From contig NZ_JACHKT010000040.1 in NCBI RefSeq assembly GCF_014204325.1, positions 1 to 43,147 on the forward strand: 43,147 nucleotides of DNA. Reading direction: 5' to 3'. A program made the position numbers and the translations under genes. The first letter of the stretch is position 1, and each line of letters opens with the position of its first letter. Positions 1 through 8,130 of the stretch are shown one piece after another. Origin of the DNA: Arcicella rosea. GTDB lineage: Bacteria > Bacteroidota > Bacteroidia > Cytophagales > Spirosomataceae. A model generated the notes under the pieces. The model saw nothing but the letters and a program-made list of their open reading frames with translations. It was not told the DNA's origin and searched no databases.

Positions 1-99
1 GCAACCTCTCCTTCAAGAATAGCAAATATAAAAATAATTATAATCAAATAATAGGATTTTAAGACAGTACCTCAAAGCTCATAACTCACAGCTAAAAAA

Positions 100-801
100 C
101 TAAGCTGGCATCGTTGGGCGAACTTCTATTTTACTTGGTAAAGTTCTTGCAGGCATTTTAATTAAATCTGCTACAATCTGACCAATATCTTCTGGCTGAA
201 TCTTCCAAGCATCTTTTTCTGAAGGAGAATGTCCGTTGAAATTTGTTGCTACCGAACCCGGCATAACCGTTGTTACTTTGATTCCGTCTTTTCTTAAATC
301 CATCATGATGGCTTGCGAGAAACCTACCACACCAAATTTACTAGCATTATATGCTCCACCATTTGGGAAAAAGTTAGTTCCAGCCAAACTCGAAATCGTG
401 ATAAAATATCCCTGAGTTTCTTTCAAAGCCAAGTAAGAAGCCTTAATACTATTGAAAGTACCAGTTAAGTTAATGTCAATCGTTTCTTGCCATTGTTCAG
501 CAGTTAAATCTTGAATCGCTGCAAAATGTCCTACTCCAGCATTAGCAATTACGTAATCTAATCTTCCCCAAGTAGCAATAATCGTATCTACAGCACTTTG
601 TTGAGAAGCTAAATTTCTTACATCCGATTCAATCCCAATGGCAAAATCTTCTTTGATTTTATTCAATTCTAATGCCGCTTCGTCTGCACTACTTTGCGAA
701 CGGCTTGTGATAGCCACTTTAATTCCTTCTTTGATTAATACTTCGGCAATGCCATATCCGATTCCTTTAGAACCTCCAGTAATAAGAGCAATTTTTGTCA
801 T
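100..801 (-). CDS. SDR-family NAD(P)-dependent oxidoreductase
   Basis: Classical short-chain dehydrogenase/reductase of 233 residues, the normal family length. The Rossmann nucleotide-binding motif TGGSKGIG lies at residues 8-15, NAG at 87-89, the structural Asn at 111, the catalytic Ser at 137/138, and Tyr-151/Lys-155 in YNASK. SR at residues 33-34, after the second strand, suggests a preference for NADP(H), which is inference. The substrate cannot be read from sequence. The protein should be cytosolic and soluble. It stands alone, with a repeat-rich intergenic region upstream, so no pathway is indicated by its neighbours. Confidence 0.9.
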   Translation of the reverse strand: MTKIALITGGSKGIGYGIAEVLIKEGIKVAITSRSQSSADEAALELNKIKEDFAIGIESDVRNLASQQSAVDTIIATWGRLDYVIANAGVGHFAAIQDLTAEQWQETIDINLTGTFNSIKASYLALKETQGYFITISSLAGTNFFPNGGAYNASKFGVVGFSQAIMMDLRKDGIKVTTVMPGSVATNFNGHSPSEKDAWKIQPEDIGQIVADLIKMPARTLPSKIEVRPTMPA

Positions 802-830
802 GTTGATTGATTTTGAAATAAGTTTATATC

Positions 831-890
831 ACGGATTTTCAATCCGTCAGTAATAAATAAACGGATTGGAAATCCGTTATACTGTTCTTG
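831..890. repeat. pair of short palindromic hairpins (REP-like)
   Basis: Two 17-bp perfect palindromic hairpins, acggattttcaatccgt at 831-847 and acggattggaaatccgt at 861-877, differ only in the loop. The second continues as tatactgttcttg. A third copy with the same tail is at 1049-1078. They lie between the SDR and permease genes. Being intergenic, palindromic and repeated, they look like members of a dispersed repeat family. No coding potential is visible. Confidence 0.6.
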
Positions 891-964
891 TTCAACCTTT
901 GAAAATATAAAAAAGTTTCTGAATGATGTTATCAGTACTTTATTGCTTGGAAATAGCGTAAATC

Positions 965-997
965 ATATTTCAATTCCATAATGATACAATTATATGA
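965..997. repeat. orphan CRISPR-repeat-like sequence, copy A
   Basis: The stretch atttcaattccataat (967-982) followed by gatacaatta is shared, with small differences, with a second copy at 2635-2671 on the other side of the permease gene. The form ATTTCAATTCC...GGTACGATTA resembles the roughly 30-bp repeats of CRISPR arrays in Bacteroidota (from memory of the family). Only a single unit is present, with no spacers and no cas genes nearby, so this is not called an array. Confidence 0.4.
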
Positions 998-1033
998 ATA
1001 AAAAAACAGGTCAGAAGTTTTACGTCTGACCTG
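996..1033 (-). terminator. rho-independent terminator of the amino-acid permease gene
   Basis: A perfect 9-bp stem, caggtcaga (1007-1015) and tctgacctg (1025-1033), has a 9-nt loop. Read on the minus strand it is followed by a run of T (1001-1006). It lies 43 nt beyond the permease stop codon. Confidence 0.8.
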
Positions 1034-1048
1034 CTTAACTGTTTTTCT

Positions 1049-1078
1049 AAGGATTGGAAATCCGTTGTACTGTTTTTA
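1049..1078. repeat. third copy of the REP-like hairpin
   Basis: ggattggaaatccgt at 1051-1065 plus the tail tgtactgttttt matches the hairpin and tail at 863-890. The copy ends over the last codons and stop of the permease gene (1076-1078), so the repeat abuts the coding sequence. Confidence 0.5.
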
Positions 1079-2536
1079 TGCTTTCTTTTTCCATAAATAG
1101 AAAACAGGAATTCCTAAAGCTACAATACCGACACCTGCCCAAGATGGAATAGGTTTGTAAATCAATAAATTCACACAAAGAGCAACGGCAAATAAAAGAT
1201 AAATCGCAGGAATAACTGGATAGCCAAAAGCTTTGTATGGACGTGGTGTATTAGGTTGTTTTTTACGCAAAACGAATACTCCAACGATTGTCAAGATATA
1301 AAATACCAAAATGGCAAAAACGGTATAATCTAATAAATCCCCATAAGTACCTGTTAAACACAACAAACAAGCCCAGCCACATTGAATCCATAATGAAAAA
1401 GCAGGAACGCCTTTAGTGTTTAATTCGCCAGCCTTTCTAAAGAAAAGTCCATCTTTTGCCATGGCGTAATAGACTCTCGCCCCCGATAAAATAATCCCAT
1501 TATTACAACCAAAAGTAGAAATCATGATAAAAATCGCCATAATGATAGTAGCAGGATTTCCGAAAATCATTTCAGCGGCAGCCGTCCCTACTCTATCATT
1601 CGTTGCAAACATAATTCCTCTTGAAAGCGTATCGGTAGCATTGGGATGTCCTTGTACTGGTAAAAGCATCAAGTAAGCAATATTTGCCAAAATGTACAAA
1701 GCACTTACGGTTAACGTTCCGTACAATAAACTTAATGGAATATCACGTTTAGGATTTTTCATTTCTCCAGCGGTATAAGTAACATTATTCCAAGCAGAAG
1801 ACGAAAACAATGGCCCAATTAATGCTAAACCCATAGCCGACCATAAACCAATACCCGACAAATACTCATAATCTATGATTTTACCATTTTCCCAAATGAT
1901 TTTCACTGGACTCCAGAAATCAATTGAGTTGATAGCCCACATTCCTTTTTTAGGATCAGAACCTACTATGATTCCGACGACAGCCAAGCCCAATAAAGCA
2001 CCAATTTTAGTAACGGTAAAGATTAGTTGCACCAATTTAGCATTCTTTACGCCCTGAACATTTACGAAAGTCAGGAGTAAAATAAGAGCAATCGCTAAAA
2101 GTTGCTGCGTGTCAAAAAGAAGAAATTTATGTTCAGTACCGATATAATCAGGAAGGAGTACGCCAGTATATTTGGCAAAAGCAACTGCAACAGCTGCAAT
2201 CGTACCGGTTTCGATAACCAAAAAGGTAGTCCAGCCAAAAAGGAAACCCGTTAAAGAATTATAAGCTTCTCTGAGATAAACGTATTGTCCGCCAGCGTTT
2301 GGCATCATACCCGCCAATTCGCCATAAGAAAGCGCTGAAATCAACGTAATTATACCTGTGATAATCCAAGCCAGTAATAAATAACCAGGAGAACCCAAGT
2401 TACGAGTAACATCTGCTGAAACGATGAAGATACCAGAGCCAATCATCGAACCAATCACAATCATGGTTGCATCAGTCAGGCTTAGTTCTTTTTTTAGTTC
2501 TTGTGAAGTAGTGGGAGAAGTATTTTTTTCCATCAA
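1076..2536 (-). CDS. APC-superfamily amino acid permease
   Basis: Integral inner-membrane transporter of 486 residues with about 12 hydrophobic segments, the normal size for the amino acid-polyamine-organocation family. The TM1 substrate-binding motif appears as IGSMIGSGIF (residues 28-37), and the conserved stretch AGGQYVYLREAYN follows the second helix. The family exchanges or imports amino acids; which one cannot be told from sequence. The gene is monocistronic, with a strong promoter at 2565-2595 and a terminator at 996-1033. Orphan CRISPR-repeat-like sequences lie on both sides. Confidence 0.9.
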   Translation of the reverse strand: MMEKNTSPTTSQELKKELSLTDATMIVIGSMIGSGIFIVSADVTRNLGSPGYLLLAWIITGIITLISALSYGELAGMMPNAGGQYVYLREAYNSLTGFLFGWTTFLVIETGTIAAVAVAFAKYTGVLLPDYIGTEHKFLLFDTQQLLAIALILLLTFVNVQGVKNAKLVQLIFTVTKIGALLGLAVVGIIVGSDPKKGMWAINSIDFWSPVKIIWENGKIIDYEYLSGIGLWSAMGLALIGPLFSSSAWNNVTYTAGEMKNPKRDIPLSLLYGTLTVSALYILANIAYLMLLPVQGHPNATDTLSRGIMFATNDRVGTAAAEMIFGNPATIIMAIFIMISTFGCNNGIILSGARVYYAMAKDGLFFRKAGELNTKGVPAFSLWIQCGWACLLCLTGTYGDLLDYTVFAILVFYILTIVGVFVLRKKQPNTPRPYKAFGYPVIPAIYLLFAVALCVNLLIYKPIPSWAGVGIVALGIPVFYLWKKKA

Positions 2537-2564
2537 GGATTTATTGGTTAGTTTTGTTGATTAA

Positions 2565-2595
2565 CAAACTTAACGAAAGACGGCTTGATTTCAAA
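2565..2595 (-). promoter_or_regulatory. Bacteroidota-type promoter for the permease gene
   Basis: Read on the minus strand, TTTG (2592-2595) is followed after exactly 19 nt by TAAGTTTG (2565-2572). This fits the Bacteroidota primary sigma consensus TTTG-N19-TANNTTTG. The start codon lies about 29 nt downstream of the -7 element. Confidence 0.75.
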
Positions 2596-2634
2596 ATTTG
2601 GGGATTTATGATTAAGGCTGAATGTGTATGTGTA

Positions 2635-2671
2635 GTACTATTTCAATTCCATAATTGGTACGATTAGCATG
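2635..2671. repeat. orphan CRISPR-repeat-like sequence, copy B
   Basis: ctatttcaattccataat followed by tggtacgattagcatg. It shares its first 16 core bases with copy A at 967-982, then a related tail (gataCaatta against ggtacgatta). This copy is the closer to a canonical 30-bp Bacteroidota CRISPR repeat. It is a single unit without spacers. Confidence 0.45.
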
Positions 2672-2704
2672 TAGTCATTAAGTCTTCAAATCTTAAAGTC
2701 ATTT

Positions 2705-2750
2705 AAAAAAAAATCCCCACAGCGTATAAATCACTGTGGGGATTTTTTTA
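2705..2750. terminator. strong hairpin terminator after rnpB
   Basis: A 12-bp perfect stem, aaatccccacag (2711-2722) and ctgtggggattt (2734-2745), is flanked by A and T tracts on both sides, so it could act in either direction. It lies just past the 3' end of the RNase P RNA on the minus strand. Confidence 0.85.
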
Positions 2751-2756
2751 AAAAAC

Positions 2757-3148
2757 ATTCTATAAGCCGGATTCTGTCGATTGAATTTTTCTTTGCAGAA
2801 ATTTCCAAAAGTCTTATCATTTATCTCGAATAGTAGTCACCTACTACCTCTATCAACCTACCCACTGACACGAACGAGCCGTCCTTTACTTTGTTGTTGC
2901 CAACGCCGCTTGCCAGCCTATTTGGTCTTTCAACTCATGAGGTTTACCGATGCCTCGTTTGTCACCAACCGAGCGGTAGTCTCTTACGCTACCTTTTCAC
3001 CCTTACCCTTGCGGGCGGTAATTTTCTGTGGCACTTGCTGTTACGGTTTCGTCTCCAAAACCGTACCTTCCCGTTAGGAAGCATGATGCTCTGTGTTGTC
3101 CAGACTTTCCTCCCCTGCTTTCACAAAGGCGATAAGACGAATGCTTTC
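2757..3148 (-). ncRNA. rnpB: RNase P RNA (bacterial class A)
   Basis: Catalytic RNA of ribonuclease P, which matures the 5' ends of tRNAs. On the minus strand the conserved 5' core GAGGAAAGTCTGGACAAC is present, followed by ACACAGAGCATCATGC. The 3' end carries the conserved GACAGAATCCGGCTTAT at 2762-2778. The length of about 390 nt suits a type A RNA. A -7 promoter element lies immediately upstream (3154-3161) and a strong terminator follows (2705-2750). The exact ends are estimates (about 10 nt). Open reading frames on the plus strand here are chance. Confidence 0.93.
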
Positions 3149-3153
3149 TGGCA

Positions 3154-3186
3154 CAAAGTTAGCTTTTAGTTTTTATAAACCATCTA
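3154..3186 (-). promoter_or_regulatory. promoter for rnpB
   Basis: On the minus strand TAACTTTG (3154-3161) fits the -7 consensus TANNTTTG and sits where the RNase P RNA should begin. The -33 region, about 19 nt upstream, is a poor match (ATGG). It overlaps the last codons of the upstream lipoprotein gene, so rnpB can be transcribed separately. Confidence 0.5.
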
Positions 3187-4582
3187 CTTTTATATCTAAC
3201 TTTCCATTCGCATGGATTACCGCAATGATAGAATTTGGAGTTAGATATACTTTATCAGGTGTTAATTCACTAATATTTCCGTTCAAAGTAATGCCTTTCG
3301 CTACTTTATTATTGGTCAAGTTCGCTTGCATTTGCTTTTTCATTTCATCAATTTGTCCACCGATTTTAAACGTCAAAGCGTCTTTCATATTCTTGGCAAA
3401 TTTTCCTTGAAAAAACCAGTTAGCAGTTCCTATCAATAAGTTTTTGGTTTTTAAATCATAATCAAAATTCTCTAAATAAACCGATTTTGTTGTTGGGTCG
3501 TAAGCTGGAACACCTTTATAATAAATACTTCCGTTGATACTTCCCTTCAAACCTGCTTTGATGACCATTTTTTCTTGGTCACCGTAAATATCAATTTCTG
3601 TTACTCCAACATTATACTTACCATCTTTAAAAGAAAAATTTTGTCCGATTAAAGTATCAGCTGTCAACTTTGCTGCTTCACGCAAAGGAATTTCAGCAAT
3701 GATTCCCACTTTAAAATCATCTGCAATTTGATTAACCAATTTTAAATCTGGTACTGTATTAACTGCTTGGAAAGTTGGTTTTGTACCTGTTATCGTTTCA
3801 GTATAAGCCTGTATACCAATGGTTGCTTTTACTTTGTTGTTTACGGTAGTAAGCGGTGTCATTTGCAAACCAACTGGTGTTATTTTCAGCCAAGTACGGT
3901 ATTTTTCAGAAAGTAAATAAGGTTGCATGGCTGTATTCCAAGCTTGTAACACATATTTTTTAATTTCTACATTTTTCTTTACAGCATCATCAACCGATTT
4001 CAATAAAACAGCTTGTTGTGAATTCAAAGCTCTTTCTACCAAACCTGTTACTGGTATTTCATAACCACCTAAACGCAAGGTTGGCTTTTTAATCCATTCA
4101 TAACCCATCGGAAAACTCTGTACTGAAGCCGTCCAATTCGGAGAAATAGAGAATTTTGTGCCAAATTTCAGGTTGAAATCAAAAGATAATTCTTGTGGCG
4201 GAATAGAAATACCCATTACTTTATAACCCGCTCTTACCCATACTTTTAGTGGAACACTGAATAAAAAGGCTTCGTCTTTGGTCGTAACAGTAATGTTATC
4301 ACGCTTGTTTACTTTACACATGAAGTTATCAAAATTGTTATCTTCCATGCTATTGTCTTCGTAAATCAAGTCTTTGATATTGGCATTGATTTGTCTTTCT
4401 ACATCGCCCATTGTAATTTCAAAAGGGATTCCAATCGTCGAAAGACTTTTCTCTACTTGTTTTCCATTATACATATACGATTCTTTGGGTGCTTCAGGAT
4501 TAGCAGTAGTATTTGTATTTTTTGAACTAGAACAGCCTTGAAGCAACATAAAAGCTATGAAGGCAAAAAGTATTTTTTTCAT
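3173..4582 (-). CDS. DUF4403-family lipoprotein
   Basis: 469 residues. The N-terminus MKKILFAFIAFMLLQGC is a lipoprotein signal with lipobox LQGC (Cys-17), followed by a Ser/Asn/Thr linker, so mature protein should be lipid-anchored in the cell envelope. The body matches the DUF4403 pattern: an opening segment with I-P-F-E-I-T, then a motif like NANIKDLIYED, and long alternating beta-strand stretches. DUF4403 proteins are thought to share a lipid-binding tubular (TULIP-like) fold; that is family knowledge, not visible here. The function is unknown. rnpB begins about 25 nt after its stop on the same strand. Confidence 0.8.
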   Translation of the reverse strand: MKKILFAFIAFMLLQGCSSSKNTNTTANPEAPKESYMYNGKQVEKSLSTIGIPFEITMGDVERQINANIKDLIYEDNSMEDNNFDNFMCKVNKRDNITVTTKDEAFLFSVPLKVWVRAGYKVMGISIPPQELSFDFNLKFGTKFSISPNWTASVQSFPMGYEWIKKPTLRLGGYEIPVTGLVERALNSQQAVLLKSVDDAVKKNVEIKKYVLQAWNTAMQPYLLSEKYRTWLKITPVGLQMTPLTTVNNKVKATIGIQAYTETITGTKPTFQAVNTVPDLKLVNQIADDFKVGIIAEIPLREAAKLTADTLIGQNFSFKDGKYNVGVTEIDIYGDQEKMVIKAGLKGSINGSIYYKGVPAYDPTTKSVYLENFDYDLKTKNLLIGTANWFFQGKFAKNMKDALTFKIGGQIDEMKKQMQANLTNNKVAKGITLNGNISELTPDKVYLTPNSIIAVIHANGKLDIKVDGL

Positions 4583-4599
4583 TTATGGTTATTTAAGTT

Positions 4600-4798
4600 A
4601 TTAGCTTGTAGCTATGAGTTATGAGCTATGAGCTTTTAGCGTTTAGTTGTTATTTGAACAAAGAGCAAATTGCTAAAAACTCATAGCTCACAGCTGATAG
4701 CCTTTACAGCCATTATTTAGAATGTTTTTTACTTGAGAAAAGCAATTTGCTAAAAACTCGTAGCTCACAGCTCAAGGCTCACAGCTGAAAACTGAAAG
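4600..4798. repeat. intergenic block of quasi-periodic AGCT-rich repeats
   Basis: This 223-bp gap is filled with short words such as agctatgagttatgagct and agctcacagct. Direct copies of ttgctaaaaactcatagctc (about 4668) and ttgctaaaaactcgtagctc (about 4748) are present. The first of these is also inverted relative to tgagctatgagcttttagc at about 4619-4637, so large hairpins can form. A shorter piece of the same type is at 71-92. It looks like dispersed non-coding repeat. Confidence 0.6.
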
Positions 4799-4805
4799 CT
4801 GAGAA

Positions 4806-5798
4806 CTATTTAATCTTCACATTAGTAGCTCCATAACCAAACTTTTCTTTCTGAGCATCTTCAAAGTATTTTACATTTTTATGTCCAGAAAGTTTTTTGT
4901 GAATGGCATCTCTGAGTACTCCATTTCCAACACCATGAATAAAAGTAATTTCATCCATTCCGTTAGCGATAGCTGCTTCAAACTGTTTATCGAAAGTAGT
5001 AATTTGCAAAGCTAACATTTCACGATTCGACATCGCCCATGAATCTGCTGATAATTTTTCGATGTGTAAATCAATCGAAACAGCTGGTTTTGACGGCAAA
5101 ATGATAGTTGGTTCAGGTGCTTGCTTTTCAAACATTTGTTCCTTCAATTTTTCTACATCAATTTTTGTTGGAACAGGATTAACGGCATCTTCTGAATCCA
5201 ATTGAAACAAATGTGCATCTTGATTAATAATCGGAGCTTTTTGTTTACTCTTGAAAAAAGTATTAACTCTAAATTTCAAACGTCTTACCAAAGGTTCTGG
5301 CAATTTCATAAATGCCAAACGATAGAAAAAAGCTTGAAACACAAATGTTCCCCATTCTTCAAAATCCTTTACCAAAACGTTTTGTACTTTGATAGAAGTT
5401 TTTGGTTTCAATGTTCCTGCTGCCAAACCTTTATGGTGTGGGTCTGAACCAACTGAAAGCATAAAAGGTAATTCCCAATCGGTATTATTGATAAGGTGTT
5501 GCGAAAGTTCACGGTCGTTTACAGGCACAAAAGCCATGTAAATACCTTTGTTTGCCAATATTTCTGGCGTTGTTGGTTGGCGACGCTCAATACTTCCTTG
5601 TGGTTCAAATGAACGAGAAGGTGCAACAGGTTTAAATGTTTTTTGTTCTAATTCATCAATAATTACTGCATCCGAACGCTTTACTGGAATGGTAAAACCG
5701 TCTTCAATTTCTATTTCAATAATATTATTCGACAAAATTTTGGTAACGATTCCTTCTTCTTTCCCACGTAATAGTCTTACTCTATCTCCTATATTCAT
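4806..5798 (-). CDS. DUF2027 / Smr-domain protein (MutS2-like)
   Basis: 330 residues. The N-terminus (1-50, MNIGDRVRLLRGKEEGIV) forms an SH3/KOW-like start. The middle, about 80-190, is the DUF2027 region. A charged linker leads to a C-terminal Smr domain at about 241-330 with the conserved DLH (243-245), HGVGNG (288-293) and a terminal GYGATNVKI. Smr domains nick or bind nucleic acids and act in mismatch or recombination control, or in rescue of collided ribosomes. The DUF2027-Smr fusion is characteristic of Bacteroidota and its target is unknown. The protein is cytosolic and the gene stands alone. Confidence 0.85.
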   Translation of the reverse strand: MNIGDRVRLLRGKEEGIVTKILSNNIIEIEIEDGFTIPVKRSDAVIIDELEQKTFKPVAPSRSFEPQGSIERRQPTTPEILANKGIYMAFVPVNDRELSQHLINNTDWELPFMLSVGSDPHHKGLAAGTLKPKTSIKVQNVLVKDFEEWGTFVFQAFFYRLAFMKLPEPLVRRLKFRVNTFFKSKQKAPIINQDAHLFQLDSEDAVNPVPTKIDVEKLKEQMFEKQAPEPTIILPSKPAVSIDLHIEKLSADSWAMSNREMLALQITTFDKQFEAAIANGMDEITFIHGVGNGVLRDAIHKKLSGHKNVKYFEDAQKEKFGYGATNVKIK

Positions 5799-5982
5799 TT
5801 TCTTAATTGTTAATTTGTTCGCAATTTAGGGCTTTGCTGTCGGTTATCAGTTATTTGGAATCTCTTATCTGGAAAAACTGTTATGCTTTTTTCAATCTTT
5901 TATCAAGAGAACTTAAAAAAGTTAAGACAAAGTTCAAAACATAATTTGTTTCAAAAATCATTTCCCCCTTTTGTAAGACCTT

Positions 5983-6065
5983 ACTTTTCTTGTCTTGATA
6001 CAAGAAAAGTAACAAAAGAAAATCAAGAAATTCCGAAACTCGCTTCGCTCAAACAGCGGAATTTC
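5983..6065. repeat. two adjacent hairpins in a 312-bp gene-free gap
   Basis: The gap 5799-6111 holds acttttcttgt...acaagaaaagt (5983-6010), a nearly uninterrupted palindrome. About 17 nt later comes a second stem, gaaattccg (6027-6035) and cggaatttc (6057-6065), with a loop containing ctcgcttcgctc. The pair looks like a dispersed REP-type element. A 64-codon open frame across it has no protein-like features. No gene is supported in this gap. Confidence 0.55.
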
Positions 6066-6111
6066 ATTAAATGCTGACGCACGATTAATTAAAATAAAAG
6101 CTTACAGCTAC

Positions 6112-6603
6112 TTAAACGCCACAACATTTTTTATATTTCTTTCCACTTCCACAAATACAAGAGTCGTTTCTGTTGATAAGTACTTCTGGTGAAGCATTTT
6201 TAGGATTAATAATTCCTTTTACATAAAACCATTTTCCATTTTCTTTTACAAAAGTGGAATGTTCATGATGAATTGACGTTTGTCCATGAGCGTTGTTAAA
6301 ATAAGCTTTAAAAGTTACTTCTCCATTCACATCATTTACTTGTCCATTTTTAGTGTTTAGTATTTCTAATTTCTGCCATTGATTTTCGCTTGCCCAATCT
6401 GCTAAATCTTGTTTGCTAAACTTAGCACGTTCTGTAAAATACGTACTTAATAGTAAATAATCAGGTGCAACAGAGGCATAAGCTGAATATCTCGAACGCA
6501 TCAATGACTCCGCAGTAAGTGCTTCTTTTTTTCCTAAAATAATTGGTTCACAACATTCGCTAAAAGCTAAGTTTGAACCACAATAACATTGTACTGACAT
6601 CAT
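6112..6603 (-). CDS. YchJ-like SEC-C motif protein
   Basis: 163 residues with zinc-binding SEC-C motifs at both ends: Cys-6/Cys-8/Cys-17/Cys-18 (CYCGS...CC) and Cys-149/Cys-151/Cys-160/Cys-161 (CICGSGKKYKKCC). The central domain contains RSRYSAYA (37-44), the signature of the YchJ family, which has an NTF2-like core. YchJ-like proteins are widespread and their role is unclear. The last SEC-C motif resembles the SecA tail that binds SecB and ribosomes, so a ribosome or chaperone association is possible but unproven. MM at the start gives two possible ATG codons. Confidence 0.85.
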   Translation of the reverse strand: MMSVQCYCGSNLAFSECCEPIILGKKEALTAESLMRSRYSAYASVAPDYLLLSTYFTERAKFSKQDLADWASENQWQKLEILNTKNGQVNDVNGEVTFKAYFNNAHGQTSIHHEHSTFVKENGKWFYVKGIINPKNASPEVLINRNDSCICGSGKKYKKCCGV

Positions 6604-6632
6604 AAAGTTTGGAGTTGTGAATTGCGAGTTAT

Positions 6633-6679
6633 GTAGTGATTAGTAAAGATTGATTGGCGATTAGCATTATAGCAATATA
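6633..6679. repeat. dispersed repeat gtagtgattag..., copy A
   Basis: gtagtgattagtaaa at 6633-6647, then gattggcgattag and attata, matches nearly base for base the sequence at 17371-17406. Both copies lie 10-30 bp upstream of a minus-strand start codon (YchJ-like gene here, TRIC-like gene there). Internally it is a tandem of gattag/gattgg words. Confidence 0.6.
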
Positions 6680-6696
6680 ATTAATTGAGTATATAA

Positions 6697-6757
6697 ACCT
6701 ATAAGGGTTTGAGGTTAAAACACTTATTATTAATCAATTATATAAATCCTTATAGGT
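6697..6757. repeat. interrupted inverted repeat between YchJ-like and DUF2200 genes
   Basis: acctataaggg (6697-6707) pairs with tccttataggt (6747-6757) across about 39 nt, allowing one G-T pair. Its place just downstream of the DUF2200 stop would suit a weak terminator, but there is no T run. It may instead be a dispersed palindromic element. Confidence 0.45.
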
Positions 6758-6786
6758 ATAATAAAATACTTCTGAATATTTAATAT

Positions 6787-7161
6787 TTATATTTTGGCAA
6801 CACGCAAAATCTTCTCCATTTTTCTACCTTTTGCCAATTCATCTACTAATTTGTCTAAATATCTTACTTGTTTTGTCAAAGTATTTTCTATTTCTTCTAT
6901 TCTATAGCCACAAATTACACCTGTAATAAGCGACGCATTATGATTGAGATTAGCTTTCTGAAAAAATGTTTCAAACGTCACTTTTTCATCAATCAATTCA
7001 TCTAGTTTTTTATCATCAAACCCCGTCAACCACGTAATTACTTGATGCAATTCCGCTTTTGTTCTGCCTTTACTTTCCACTTTTGTAAAATAGTGCGGAT
7101 ATACCGATGCAAAAGTCATTTTTGCTATTCGTTCATTGTGTTCAGTTGTTACTTTCATCAT
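6787..7161 (-). CDS. DUF2200 domain-containing protein
   Basis: A 124-residue small soluble protein matching the DUF2200 pattern: [17 protein letters not shown] at the N-terminus, [17 protein letters not shown] in the middle, and a C-terminus with [20 protein letters not shown]. The family is common in bacteria; no function is known to me. A -7-like TATATTTG (7204-7211, minus strand) lies upstream but lacks a convincing -33. Double Met at the start; the first is taken. Confidence 0.8.
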   Translation of the reverse strand: MMKVTTEHNERIAKMTFASVYPHYFTKVESKGRTKAELHQVITWLTGFDDKKLDELIDEKVTFETFFQKANLNHNASLITGVICGYRIEEIENTLTKQVRYLDKLVDELAKGRKMEKILRVAKI

Positions 7162-7363
7162 AATATTTTAAGGGAACACTTTTAACTATTTTCAAAGTAG
7201 ATACAAATATAAATATAATTCCACATCTATAAAAAATCAGCAACACACTGATTTACAAATATATAAATACAATTCAACAGAAGAACACGCTCTTATTTTG
7301 ATTGTATTCTGCATATTTCTATAAGGATACAAAGCTGTCCCATCCTAAAAAAGCTTGACAGCA

Positions 7364-7615
7364 TAATATCACTTTGCTACCGCACATGCACAAATCACTA
7401 CTGCATTTTACCAAGTAACTACAGGCTTTGCACAAATCACTACTGCACTTTACCAAGTAACTACAGGCTTTGCACAAATCACTACTGCATTTTATCAAGT
7501 AACGACAGGCTTTGCACAAATCACTACTGCACTTTACCAAGTAACGACAAGCTTTGCACAAATCACTACTGCATTTAATCAAGTAACTACAAGCTTTGCA
7601 CAAATCACTACTGTG
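7364..7615. repeat. tandem array 1: 42-bp unit, 6 registers
   Basis: The 42-bp unit is two related 21-bp halves, of the type gcacaaatcactactgcatt and taccaagtaactacaggctt. The landmark caaatcact recurs at 7391, 7433, 7475, 7517, 7559 and 7601, exactly 42 bp apart. A diverged first unit begins cataatatcactttgctacc; its taa at 7364 is 27 nt before the first landmark, the same distance as in array 2. The array is bracketed by catcctaaaaaa at about 7342 and 7620. Apparent minus-strand Cys-rich proteins here are products of the repeat, not genes. Confidence 0.9.
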
Positions 7616-7620
7616 TCTCA

Positions 7621-8130
7621 TCCTAAAAAAACAACTCAGTATTCATGCAAAATTAGTTGTTGTTTAGAGATGATTTATTTGAATGAAATATGGGCAAAAT
7701 CATTGAATTCTCTCATTTATTCTCTCAACAAAAAACACATTCTCATCTATCTGTCGCCAAAATAACTTTTCACTCTTTCCTAAAATATTTACATACAAAG
7801 AGTAGGCGATTTTAAAGGTAATTTAAGTGCATGAATTAGCCAATCATAATACAGTTTTTATCATTATTCTTGTTGAATCTAAGTCCTTCTTAAATACCCC
7901 CATAAAAATACCTATATAAAACCACGAAGCAGTGCTTTATATCCGATTTCAAAAAGGGTTATTTTTCCTCTTACACAGTCCTCTTTCTTGTAGCAAATTT
8001 GTGTTATCAATAGCTTTTGAAAAGTGGAGTTCAGCTACCACTAAAAAAACGGGCTTACTTACCGAGGCATTTACGATAAGGGTGAAATCTGAAAAACCAT
8101 AAGAGTAGGAGCATTTAAAAAACTAATTTT
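7621..8130. other. gene-free stretch with leader of the toxin-like operon
   Basis: About 510 bp between array 1 and the helical protein gene. No credible gene is seen. A weak promoter candidate (7988-8018) leaves an untranslated leader of roughly 100 nt. That leader contains a small hairpin, agtgg...ccact, at about 8022-8041. The rest is AT-rich without further structure that I can support. Confidence 0.5.
7988..8018 (+). promoter_or_regulatory. possible promoter of the helical-protein operon
   Basis: TTG (7988-7990), a 20-nt spacer, then TAGCTTTT (8011-8018). This is close to, but not a full match with, TTTG-N19-TANNTTTG. It is the best candidate I find upstream of 8131. Confidence 0.4.

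Noticed and set aside
965-2671. Calling a CRISPR array
   Set aside because: Only single, separated units with a gene between them; no spacers and no cas genes in the window.
2781-3410. Overlapping plus-strand open frames of 92-105 codons
   Set aside because: They lie on the complement of RNase P RNA and the end of the DUF4403 gene; no protein-like features.
5883-6077. 64-codon plus-strand open frame
   Set aside because: It spans two hairpins of a dispersed repeat and has no recognisable protein pattern.
7319-7621. Minus-strand Cys-rich protein with SDLCKAC repeats
   Set aside because: It is a direct read-through of the 42-bp array. The same DNA gives other open frames, and the repeat unit lacks stops in three frames.
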